This document shows positions 7,179-13,385 of a DNA stretch of 15,184 bases, in pieces. How positions within the stretch are numbered: position 1 is the first letter of the stretch; each line of letters begins with the position of its first letter. The position numbers and the translations under genes were made by a program. Source of the DNA: an uncultured Clostridia bacterium (GTDB lineage Bacteria; Bacillota; Clostridia; RGIG6154). The notes beneath the pieces are model-generated. The model saw nothing but the letters and a program-made list of their open reading frames with translations. It did no database searches and was not told the DNA's origin. The DNA is taken from contig CAKSDT010000038.1 of assembly GCA_934446135.1 (NCBI GenBank), positions 1-15,184 of the forward strand, read 5' to 3'.

Positions 7179-7284
7179 GGGATAATCTTTTGTTACAATA
7201 ATAGGCTCACGCATATTCTTAAAGATTTGCGTTCTCCTTTTGGTTTTTAGGGATGACTCTTTTTTGTTACAATATTACAATAGG
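7179..7284. repeat. Direct repeat pair flanking a quasi-palindrome in an otherwise empty gap
   Basis: The gap from 7004 to 7401 holds no credible gene. Apart from its two terminators it contains two similar copies of a motif: 7179-7205 and 7250-7284. Both start GGGATRAYTC-like and contain TTTTGTTACAATA followed by AATAGG or ATAGG. Between them is a 24-base imperfect palindrome at 7209-7232 with perfect ACGCA/TGCGT ends. The origin is unknown; it could be a decayed mobile element end, an operator or an RNA. Seen in sequence only. Confidence 0.45.
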
Positions 7285-7309
7285 AAGATAGATTTAAGGC
7301 TCAAATACG

Positions 7310-7357
7310 AAAAAAGCCGATATAAAGTTTGAAAAATTTTAAAACTTTATATCGGCT
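7310..7357 (-). terminator. Terminator of the minus-strand surface-protein gene
   Basis: A perfect 16-bp stem (7315-7330 against 7342-7357) has an 11-base loop. Read on the minus strand it is followed by a run of five T. It lies 45 bases beyond the stop of the 7402-9594 gene. On the plus strand the tail is AAAATTTTT, so weak two-way action is possible. Confidence 0.88.
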
Positions 7358-7401
7358 AAAATTTTTACTTATCTGTTTACTTCAATAATTCTTACAATAA
7401 A

Positions 7402-9594
7402 TTAACCCATTATCTCATCCGGATCATCATATGCAGTTCTAGCAGGAATCACCCAAATCATCTGAGTTTTGTCGTCCCACTCAACGCGGCAATCCAGTGC
7501 ATCTGTTATGTCGCGAAGTTTGAAATAATTGTTATCATCAATATTATAGCAGGTTGCCTTAATCGGCACACCGTCAAGTGTTAAAAATGCAGATGATGAA
7601 AAAGCTGTTCGTTCGTTGCCGTCACCGGGTGTTAATTCACCGCCGGCTGATGTGTAATCATAAAAACTCAACATATCAATAGAATTTGTTGCACCGTCAT
7701 ACTTAATATCAAAAGTTTTAATGGTTCCGTCAAGAATTTTTGCAATATCCCTGAGTTTAAAGTAATTGTTATCATCAATGTTATATGCGACGGTGTTAAA
7801 TTTGAGGCCGTCAAGGCAGACAGTCTGCGTTTTTGCAATGGAGTTTTTGCTAAATCCGTTTCCGGGATAATATGTAAATGTGTCATGCTGATCATCTTCG
7901 TGAACCAGGTAGCGAATCTCTCCGTCATAGAAAATAGTATAGATTTTTCCAGTTATAATCCAAGGATCTATATCGGAAGGGTCTATTCCGGGAATATCTC
8001 TCATATCCGCATCGCGGTCAAACGAAAACTCTTCAATACCGTATACATTTACCCATTCTCTGTCGTGTATTTTGTTGATATCGCCGTTGTTTGAAAGAAC
8101 CCACTTACTGTACTCTGACATTTTATCCGCATCAACATTGATATATCCGTAACGGTAATCTTTGAGTTTTGCAAGTCCTTCTGCAGAATAGGTCAGTGCA
8201 CCCCACTCACCCCAAGGCGTATCTACAGACAGAACGCCGATAGGTTTACCAAGTGCTGCCGTGTCCGCTGCGGACAGGGTTTTGGTGAATTCGTCGAGAT
8301 TGCTTGTCGGAATGTAACATATCTTTGAGTTAAACCAAATCTTTGAATTTGTTCCGTCATAGTTCATCTCAATAACGTCGATTGCTGCACCTTTTTTTAC
8401 CGAGCCGACAACTGAAGAACCGTCAGAAATATCACAGTCGACAGCAGCTATTGCTTTGTACTGAGTTGTAGGTTTTTGGGTGTTTGCGAGTTGCATATTC
8501 ACATACTTTGTTTCAACATAATAAAGACCTTTTTTATAGTAAATCTTATAATGACCGTTCTGCGGAGTGGCGTCTACAATCTGAACCGACTGATTGATTT
8601 TGATAATTCCGGATTTTACATAATCAGTATTATCAGGGGTAGTCTTAACCATCAAAAGACCTGTTGCTTTGCCTACCGCCTCGATTTTCGGAGGCGTTGA
8701 TACTTGATTGTTAATATCTAAAATATAACAGTTTTTTCTCGGGAAGAAATATACGGCAGGTTTCCAACTTGTGAAAGCAGTACCGTCTTTCTCGCCGCAC
8801 TGTCTGATTGTACCGCGTGATTCGTCAACACCGCCCTCACTCCATACGGCAACCCAATTCTCGTTGTAGGCAACAACTTCAAATTCACTCGTTGTTGTAG
8901 CATAAAACGCTGTGTTCGCAAATGCGTCTGTTCTGGTCCACTCAGCAAACGGAGGGTCATATCCGATTACTTTGAGTTCATCAAGTCTTCTGATATGATA
9001 GTTAATCGGCGGATTGCCGGGATAGAACGAGGCTTTTACCGAGCCGATTTTGCCCTGATCGCCTATATGTAAAACAGCCATTCCCACAAGCGGCAATGAA
9101 GCGGGACGATCATGTCTTACCCATTCCGTCGGTACCTTAGCATAAAAATTTCTTTCTTTGCCCTCGGTTGTTTTACTTCCGCCGTAAATATAATCAGAAA
9201 GAAATGTCATCTCTATTGCATGCTGGTATTTGCCGGTGTCGGAAGATTCCCATTGTTTGTTTAATTCTTTTTCAACAGTTTTGCCTGCATCAAGTATTGG
9301 TGTTGTTTCCCGAGCTGATGTATAAGCAAGGACATATCCGATTGTGCCGTCCGAAAGTTGAATTTTATGAAATTTTCTGTTGTCCTCTCCGACAACATAA
9401 GGTTCCAAAACCGTTACGCTAGTTCCTTTGCCGACCTCACATATACCTCCTGAATAAGTCGGTTTTTTAGTAACCAATACAGTGCCGCCATATACAACAT
9501 AGGCGGTATCGCCCGCCTTTAGTTCGGCTGCAGATGCAACAGTACAAAGTAGCATAAATGCACAAAGTGCTGCTGTTAAAAATTTTTTCAACAC
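7402..9594 (-). CDS. Exported SH3-like and copper-amine-oxidase-stalk domain protein
   Basis: A 730-residue predicted exported protein of unknown function. The N-terminus MLKKFLTAALCAFMLLCTVASA is a typical signal peptide with an ASA cleavage site; there is no lipobox, sortase motif or later membrane segment. An SH3-like domain follows at about 25-90. Further SH3-like stretches sit near 325-375 (TGLLMVKTTPDNTDYVKSG) and 385-440 (SSVVGSVKKGAAIDVIEM). Two copper-amine-oxidase N-terminal-like 'stalk' domains lie at about 590-645 and 665-722, each containing YNIDDNNYFKLRDI. Such domains are usually wall-facing or carbohydrate-binding spacers with no oxidase activity. The GTG start has AGGAGG at 9604-9609 and a good promoter. 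G+C looks distinctly higher than in neighbouring genes, which may indicate transfer. The central part (about 100-320) matches no family I recognise. It is convergent with rpmE. Confidence 0.8.
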   Translation of the reverse strand: MLKKFLTAALCAFMLLCTVASAAELKAGDTAYVVYGGTVLVTKKPTYSGGICEVGKGTSVTVLEPYVVGEDNRKFHKIQLSDGTIGYVLAYTSARETTPILDAGKTVEKELNKQWESSDTGKYQHAIEMTFLSDYIYGGSKTTEGKERNFYAKVPTEWVRHDRPASLPLVGMAVLHIGDQGKIGSVKASFYPGNPPINYHIRRLDELKVIGYDPPFAEWTRTDAFANTAFYATTTSEFEVVAYNENWVAVWSEGGVDESRGTIRQCGEKDGTAFTSWKPAVYFFPRKNCYILDINNQVSTPPKIEAVGKATGLLMVKTTPDNTDYVKSGIIKINQSVQIVDATPQNGHYKIYYKKGLYYVETKYVNMQLANTQKPTTQYKAIAAVDCDISDGSSVVGSVKKGAAIDVIEMNYDGTNSKIWFNSKICYIPTSNLDEFTKTLSAADTAALGKPIGVLSVDTPWGEWGALTYSAEGLAKLKDYRYGYINVDADKMSEYSKWVLSNNGDINKIHDREWVNVYGIEEFSFDRDADMRDIPGIDPSDIDPWIITGKIYTIFYDGEIRYLVHEDDQHDTFTYYPGNGFSKNSIAKTQTVCLDGLKFNTVAYNIDDNNYFKLRDIAKILDGTIKTFDIKYDGATNSIDMLSFYDYTSAGGELTPGDGNERTAFSSSAFLTLDGVPIKATCYNIDDNNYFKLRDITDALDCRVEWDDKTQMIWVIPARTAYDDPDEIMG
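7524..7788 (-). repeat. Intragenic repeat encoding paired stalk-domain motifs
   Basis: Near-identical DNA at about 7526-7548 and 7763-7785 (shared core TAATTGTTATCATCAAT) is spaced 237 bases, i.e. 79 codons. It encodes the two YNIDDNNYFKLRDI motifs. The nucleotide-level similarity suggests a relatively recent domain duplication or gene conversion within the gene. Confidence 0.8.
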
Positions 9595-9653
9595 GATATA
9601 ATTCCTCCTTTTATTTTTTGCATTTGCCTATCAAAATTTGCATACTACAATTG

Positions 9654-9682
9654 ATTATATACCATATCTATGTAATATGCAA
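9654..9682 (-). promoter_or_regulatory. Sigma-A-like promoter for the SH3/stalk protein gene
   Basis: On the minus strand TTGCAT (9682-9677) and consensus TATAAT (9659-9654) are separated by 17 bases. The leader before GTG 9594 is about 50 bases and ends in a strong AGGAGG site at 9609-9604. Confidence 0.75.
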
Positions 9683-9833
9683 GAGGGTTGGAAAATTTAT
9701 GTTGAAATTAGGAAAAAGATTAGAAATATAACTTAGAAAGAATTTTGTATCAATTGTTAGTGGAGAATACGAAGACGATGTATTGATTTAAATGATAATT
9801 ATTAATAATAAAAGGATTTGCACTATAGTTTAA

Positions 9834-9929
9834 ATGTCAATAATTTCAAAAAAATACATAAAAAATTCTAAACTCGACTTACCCGACATATATTCTAGTA
9901 GGATATATGTCGAGGTGAGTTTATTTTGA
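9834..9929 (+). CDS. Possible 31-residue leader ORF upstream of and overlapping spoIIID
   Basis: An ATG at 9834 opens a 31-codon frame that runs through the whole spoIIID leader hairpin. It stops at TGA 9927-9929, overlapping the spoIIID TTG start (TTGA). In B. subtilis, translation of spoIIID depends on translation of a short upstream ORF, usd, that opens a structure burying the spoIIID ribosome site; the geometry here is the same. The frame is closed by a TAA just before the ATG, so no longer version exists. Against it, the nearest purine-rich site (AAAGGA, 9811-9816) is too far upstream, and no convincing promoter was found that would place the ATG inside the transcript. The peptide matches nothing I recognise. 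Confidence 0.42.
   Translation: MSIISKKYIKNSKLDLPDIYSSRIYVEVSLF
9838..9864 (+). promoter_or_regulatory. Weak candidate sigma-E-type promoter for spoIIID
   Basis: An ATA-containing -35-like element (9838-9844) and CATAAAAA (9857-9864, compared with the sigma E -10 CATACAnT) are 12 bases apart, slightly short of the usual 13-14. A transcript from here would begin just before the leader hairpin but would exclude the leader ORF's ATG. Sigma E control is inferred from the B. subtilis gene. A weak sigma-A-like pair, TTGCAC 9818-9823 and TAATTT 9841-9846, is an alternative. Confidence 0.25.
9877..9920 (+). promoter_or_regulatory. Leader hairpin sequestering the spoIIID ribosome binding site
   Basis: CGACATATAT (9884-9893) pairs with ATATATGTCG (9903-9912) around a 9-base loop. 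After a single bulged A (9913), ACTTACC (9877-9883) pairs with GGTGAGT (9914-9920) with one G-U pair, for 17 base pairs in all. The Shine-Dalgarno GAGGTGAG (9912-9919) lies wholly inside the stem, 6 bases before the TTG start. As RNA this would block initiation unless opened. No T run follows, so it is not a terminator. Confidence 0.75.
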
Positions 9930-10180
9930 AAGATTATATCGAAGAAAGAGCAATTTTACTGGCAAATTATATAATTGAAAATCAGACAACAGTCAGAGCC
10001 GCAGCAAAAAAATTCGGAATATCAAAATCTACCGTACATAAAGATGTTACCGAAAGGCTACATGAAATTAATCTTGGTTTATACAATCAGGTTCAGCCTG
10101 TACTTGCAAAAAACAAAGCGGAGAGACATTTAAGAGGTGGGATGGCTACTAAGGAAAAATATTTGCATCGAATAGTTTAA
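9926..10180 (+). CDS. spoIIID: Sporulation transcriptional regulator SpoIIID
   Basis: An 84-residue DNA-binding protein that tunes mother-cell gene expression between sigma E and sigma K during sporulation. A helix-turn-helix lies at about 21-45 (TVRAAAKKFGISKSTVHKDV). The conserved C-terminal RHLRGGMATKEKY (about 67-79) is the basic segment that also contacts DNA in SpoIIID. The start is TTG 9926, with GAGGTGAG at 9912-9919; there is no nearer ATG or GTG. The rare start and the buried ribosome site both suggest low or conditional translation. It is divergent from the surface-protein gene, has no clear terminator after it, and is followed by an independent promoter. The family call is very secure; it is slightly shorter than B. 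subtilis SpoIIID (93 residues). Confidence 0.95.
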   Translation: MKDYIEERAILLANYIIENQTTVRAAAKKFGISKSTVHKDVTERLHEINLGLYNQVQPVLAKNKAERHLRGGMATKEKYLHRIV

Positions 10181-10198
10181 GATAAAATTGCAGTCTTC

Positions 10199-10227
10199 TT
10201 GATATTTTATAAGATATGTGGTAAAAT
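10199..10227 (+). promoter_or_regulatory. Sigma-A-like promoter for the aminopeptidase-truA-phosphatase operon
   Basis: TTGATA (10199-10204) and TAAAAT (10222-10227) are separated by 17 bases, between the spoIIID stop and the aminopeptidase start at 10259. Confidence 0.68.
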
Positions 10228-10258
10228 AAACCTATTAAAATAATGGGAAGGTGTTAGA

Positions 10259-11674
10259 ATGGCTAATGAAAAGTTTGATGAATTAAAAAAGAAACGGTTC
10301 AGCGATAATAAAAACGGTTGGATTATTTCTGATGATACACAAAAAAAAGATATATTTTCCTTTGCGGAGGAGTATAAAGCATTTTTAAACTCTTGTAAAA
10401 CGGAGCGAGAATGTGCAAGTTGGTTTGAGGAAAAGGCAAAAAGCAACGGGTTTAAGGATTTTTCAGAATTTGAAAAATTAACCCCGGGTGATAAGGTTAT
10501 AGTAAAAAATACCGATAAGTCAGTTTTGTTTGCCGTGATAGGAACTGCGCCGATTGAAAAAGGGACGGATATAGTTGCGGCACATATCGATTCACCGAGG
10601 TTGGATACAAAACCGAATCCACTTTATGAAGATACTTCAGTTGCATATTTTAAAACACATTATTACGGCGGAATTAAAAAATATCAATGGCTTACAATTC
10701 CATTGGCAATACACGGTACCATCGTAAAGAGAAACGGTGAAAAGATAAAAATAGTTATTGGTGAAGAAGATAATGAACCTGTATTTTGTGTTGCTGATTT
10801 ACTTCCGCATCTTGCACAATCACAGATGTCAAAGACGGGATCTAAATTAGTTGAGGGTGAACGGCTTAATGTAATACTTGGAACATATCCTATTGCAGAT
10901 GATGTTTCTGATGGTGTTAAACTTAATATTATGAATTTTCTGAACCAAAAATATGGAATCACAGAAAAGGACTTTGTAAGTGCAGATATCGAAATTGTTC
11001 CGGCATATAAAGCAAAAGATGTCGGATTGGACAGAAGTTTAATCGGTGCATACGGTCAGGATGACAGAGTATGTGCATATACTGCTTTTATGGGAATTTT
11101 AAATTGTAAAAATCCTGAAATAACTGCAATTTGCCACCTTGTTGACAAAGAGGAAATTGGTTCTACAGATTCAACAGGTATGCAGTCTGTATTTTTTGAA
11201 AATACTATTGCTGAATTTTGCAATAAGTCAGTAGATTCATACAGCGATATTATTTTAAGACATACTTTATCTAACAGTAAATGTTTATCTGCTGATGTAA
11301 CTGCTGCATTTGATCCTAATTTTGCAGAGGTTTGTGAGAAAAATAATTCTTCATATCTGAACAAAGGCGTTGCATTTATGAAATATTCGGGCTCAAGAGG
11401 TAAGGCCGGAACAAGTGAAGCACAGGCAGAATTTGTTGCTGAAATAGCAAATCTTATGGATAATAATGATGTTTTGTGGCAGACAGGTGAACTTGGTAAG
11501 GTTGATGAGGGAGGCGGAGGAACAGTTGCTCAGTATCTTGCTGTAATGAATATCAGTACGATTGATTGCGGGGTACCGTTGTTATCAATGCATTCACCTT
11601 TTGAAGTTTCTTCGAAGGTTGATATATATAACGCATTTAAGGCTTATGTTGCTTTTTATAATCAGAAAATATGA
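10259..11674 (+). CDS. M18-family zinc aminopeptidase
   Basis: A 471-residue cytoplasmic metallo-aminopeptidase of family M18 (aminopeptidase I type), which releases N-terminal, often acidic or neutral, residues from peptides. Likely metal ligands are visible in order: His109 in AAHIDSPRLD, Asp268/269 in GQDDR, Glu298/299 in VDKEEIGS (catalytic base and ligand), Asp346 in LSADVTAAFDP, and His445 in LSMHSPFEV. Full family length, no signal peptide. The ribosome site AAGGTG lies about 6 bases before ATG 10259. Its stop overlaps the truA start as ATGA, so the two are translationally coupled, probably without functional linkage. Confidence in family is high; substrate preference cannot be read from the sequence. 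Confidence 0.94.
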   Translation: MANEKFDELKKKRFSDNKNGWIISDDTQKKDIFSFAEEYKAFLNSCKTERECASWFEEKAKSNGFKDFSEFEKLTPGDKVIVKNTDKSVLFAVIGTAPIEKGTDIVAAHIDSPRLDTKPNPLYEDTSVAYFKTHYYGGIKKYQWLTIPLAIHGTIVKRNGEKIKIVIGEEDNEPVFCVADLLPHLAQSQMSKTGSKLVEGERLNVILGTYPIADDVSDGVKLNIMNFLNQKYGITEKDFVSADIEIVPAYKAKDVGLDRSLIGAYGQDDRVCAYTAFMGILNCKNPEITAICHLVDKEEIGSTDSTGMQSVFFENTIAEFCNKSVDSYSDIILRHTLSNSKCLSADVTAAFDPNFAEVCEKNNSSYLNKGVAFMKYSGSRGKAGTSEAQAEFVAEIANLMDNNDVLWQTGELGKVDEGGGGTVAQYLAVMNISTIDCGVPLLSMHSPFEVSSKVDIYNAFKAYVAFYNQKI

Positions 11675-12408
11675 GAAATTTTAAACTGATAATAGAGTAT
11701 GACGGAACAAAGTATAACGGTTGGCAAAAACAAGGAAATACCCAAAATACTATTCAGTCAAAACTTGAAAACATTTTGTACAGATTTACAGGTAAAAATA
11801 TTGAAATTAATGGCTCCGGCAGAACTGATGCCGGAGTTCATGCATTAAATCAAGTCGCAAATTTTAAAGTTGATATTGATGCTGATTGCAAAGAAATTAA
11901 ATGTTATATAAATAAATATCTTCCTGCGGATATAAAAGTCCTTTCAGTTACTGAAGTTGATGTTAGATTTCACGCAAGGTTGAGTGCAAAAGGGAAAACA
12001 TACAGATATTCCATATACAATACAGAAAAGCCTGATGTTTTTGAAAGAAAATATTGCACATTTATTGAAGATAAATTGGACGTTGATTCAATTTATTGTG
12101 CTTTGGAAATGTTGAAAGGAAAACACGACTTTAAAGCCTTTTGTTCAAACAGGAGAATGAAAAAAAGCACCATCAGAACAATATACGATATTAAATTGGT
12201 TGAAAATGGCAATCGTATAGATTTTTACTTTATAGGTGATGGTTTTTTGTATAATATGGTTCGCATCATCATGGGGACTTTAATTGAAATAGGATTAGGA
12301 AAAAGAGAAGTAAGCAGTTTGGAGACTGCTTTTAAAACACTAAACCGAGATGATGCAGGATATACTGCACCTCCTGAAGGACTTACTCTTTATAAAGTGG
12401 AATACTGA
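11671..12408 (+). CDS. truA: tRNA pseudouridine(38-40) synthase TruA
   Basis: A 245-residue pseudouridine synthase that converts uridines 38-40 of the tRNA anticodon stem-loop to pseudouridine. The catalytic aspartate is Asp53 in GSGRTDAGVHALNQVANF. KTYRYSIYN, GKHDFKAFCS and the C-terminal FLYNMVRIIMGTLIEIG are characteristic TruA segments. The length is typical. The ATG overlaps the aminopeptidase stop (ATGA), and no separate ribosome site is obvious, so translation probably relies on the upstream gene. In other Firmicutes truA usually lies with ribosomal and ecf genes; here it does not. Confidence 0.96.
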   Translation: MRNFKLIIEYDGTKYNGWQKQGNTQNTIQSKLENILYRFTGKNIEINGSGRTDAGVHALNQVANFKVDIDADCKEIKCYINKYLPADIKVLSVTEVDVRFHARLSAKGKTYRYSIYNTEKPDVFERKYCTFIEDKLDVDSIYCALEMLKGKHDFKAFCSNRRMKKSTIRTIYDIKLVENGNRIDFYFIGDGFLYNMVRIIMGTLIEIGLGKREVSSLETAFKTLNRDDAGYTAPPEGLTLYKVEY

Positions 12409-12421
12409 CTAGGAGAAGACT

Positions 12422-12967
12422 ATGAAATTACTGTTTGTAAGACATGGACAAACTGATTGGAATGTAAAAAAACTTGCTCAGGGACAAAAAGATATAATGC
12501 TAAATGATACCGGAATTGAGCAGGCAAAAACAGTTCGTGAAAAACTAAAATTTGAAAATATTGATGCAATTTTTTCATCACCCTTAAAAAGAGCAGCAAT
12601 ATCTGCAAGAATAATCAATGAGTATCATAATTTACAAATTGATTATACCGATTTTTTAAAAGAAAGAAATTTTGGCCCGCTTGAGGGTAATTCATTTAAT
12701 GATGATGAATGGTACAAGTGCTGGAATTATGATATGAACACAGAGTATGAAAATGGTGAATGTGTGCAAGATTTTTTTAAAAGAATACACATATTCCTTG
12801 ATGAAATAGCAGAAAAATATGCCGGAAAAACTGTCCTTTTAGTTTCACACGGGGGAGTAAGTATGGCGGTTGATGCTTATTTTAACGGAACTGTTCACGG
12901 TAACGAAGTCCCGAATCTTTTTATTAAGAATTGTGATGTGGTTGAATATAGCACAAAGAATAATTGA
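12422..12967 (+). CDS. Histidine phosphatase (phosphoglycerate-mutase-like) family protein
   Basis: A 181-residue histidine-phosphatase-fold enzyme. The catalytic phospho-accepting histidine is His8 in FVRHGQTDWN. Arg57 in SSPLKRAAISA, Glu81 in FLKERNFGPLEG and His143 in VSHGGVSM complete the usual site. Proteins of this size are mostly phosphatases (alpha-ribazole phosphate, fructose-2,6-bisphosphate-like, or general) rather than true glycolytic mutases. No cobalamin genes are adjacent, so I assign only the family. AGGAG at 12411-12415 sits 6 bases before the ATG. It is the third gene of the operon, 13 bases after truA. Confidence 0.9.
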   Translation: MKLLFVRHGQTDWNVKKLAQGQKDIMLNDTGIEQAKTVREKLKFENIDAIFSSPLKRAAISARIINEYHNLQIDYTDFLKERNFGPLEGNSFNDDEWYKCWNYDMNTEYENGECVQDFFKRIHIFLDEIAEKYAGKTVLLVSHGGVSMAVDAYFNGTVHGNEVPNLFIKNCDVVEYSTKNN

Positions 12968-12976
12968 ATAAAATTT

Positions 12977-13020
12977 TGCACCCCGAAAGTTTAAATACTA
13001 TTCGAGTCGCATATTTTATT
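12977..13020 (+). repeat. Diverged second copy of the rpmE-type hairpin element
   Basis: This 44-base stretch begins TGCACCCCGAAAGT and ends GCATATTTTATT, matching 7032-7073 at 13 of 14 and 12 of 12 positions at its two ends. The middle has drifted so that the stem is now only partly paired (TGC, CGAA and AGT segments). It starts 10 bases after the phosphatase stop, as copy 1 starts just after rpmE. Confidence 0.65.
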
Positions 13021-13051
13021 GTTCAAGACACGAATTAACAAAATTTAAAAA

Positions 13052-13087
13052 AAGAAGCGGATTTTTATTTATCTGTTTCTTTTTCTT
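13052..13087 (+). terminator. Bidirectional terminator between the phosphatase and RHH genes
   Basis: AAGAAGCGGAT (13052-13062) pairs with ATCTGTTTCTT (13071-13081) with two G-U pairs on the plus strand, and T-rich sequence follows. On the minus strand the same hairpin is followed by seven T (two A-C mismatches in the stem), directly after the RHH stop codon. It can therefore serve both convergent genes. Confidence 0.75.
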
Positions 13088-13247
13088 ATGACTGAAAATT
13101 ATCAATGGCATACTCACAACATTGAATAACAAAACTATTTAATGATACATTTTCTTTTTGAGCAATAACTGACATTTTATCGATTAAAGATTTTGGAAAT
13201 CTGAAAGTTCTGCTGGTTGTTTCTTCTGTGTGTCGAATTCTAAACAT
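13086..13247 (-). CDS. Small ribbon-helix-helix (Arc/CopG-type) DNA-binding protein
   Basis: A 53-residue protein. The segment SRTFRFPKS forms the predicted beta strand that reads DNA, followed by helix LIDKMSVIAQKEN, a turn, and helix SLNSFVIQCCEYAIDN, the layout of Arc/CopG-type ribbon-helix-helix dimers. The ATG at 13247 is preceded by GAGGGGTGA at about 13259-13251, a good ribosome site. The stop overlaps the two-way terminator. There is no toxin-like partner on either side, so it looks like an orphan regulator, an antitoxin left without its toxin, or a plasmid/phage-derived repressor. Paired GTGCA/TGCAC half-sites upstream (13308-13336) are candidate binding sites. Fold confidence is good; target is unknown. 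Confidence 0.8.
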   Translation of the reverse strand: MFRIRHTEETTSRTFRFPKSLIDKMSVIAQKENVSLNSFVIQCCEYAIDNFQS

Positions 13248-13307
13248 TAAATCACCCCTCAAATATTATTATATATGCAATAAGCATTTTTATATATATT
13301 ATATTTA

Positions 13308-13336
13308 TGCACAATTAGTTTGAGTGCAAATTGCAC
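13308..13336. promoter_or_regulatory. Palindrome and half-sites upstream of the RHH gene
   Basis: GTGCAAATTGCAC (13324-13336) is a perfect palindrome around a central A, and a further TGCAC half-site sits at 13308-13312. They lie about 60-90 bases upstream of the RHH start and immediately before a possible plus-strand -35 (CTGACA, 13337). RHH proteins often bind such short repeated half-sites, so this may be an autoregulatory operator (inference). Confidence 0.4.
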
Positions 13337-13365
13337 CTGACAAATAAATATCAATCTGATAATAT
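13337..13365 (+). promoter_or_regulatory. Weak promoter candidate before the propeller-like remnant
   Basis: CTGACA (13337-13342) and TAATAT (13360-13365) are separated by 17 bases and directly abut the palindrome at 13324-13336. Confidence 0.35.
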
Positions 13366-13385
13366 TAATACACAAGGTATGAAGA

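Noticed and set aside
7107..7214. 35-residue minus-strand ORF beginning MREPIIVTKDYPPRPCNHSL
   Set aside because: The nearest ribosome-site-like GGAG is about 20 bases too far upstream, no homology is recognised, and the frame crosses the repeat copy at 7179-7205. It could be a relic of whatever the repeats are, but not a supported gene.
9888..9895. CATATATT as a sigma-E -10 element for spoIIID
   Set aside because: It lies inside the loop-proximal part of the hairpin, lacks a spaced -35, and would remove the left arm from the RNA; the 9838-9864 candidate is slightly better though still weak.
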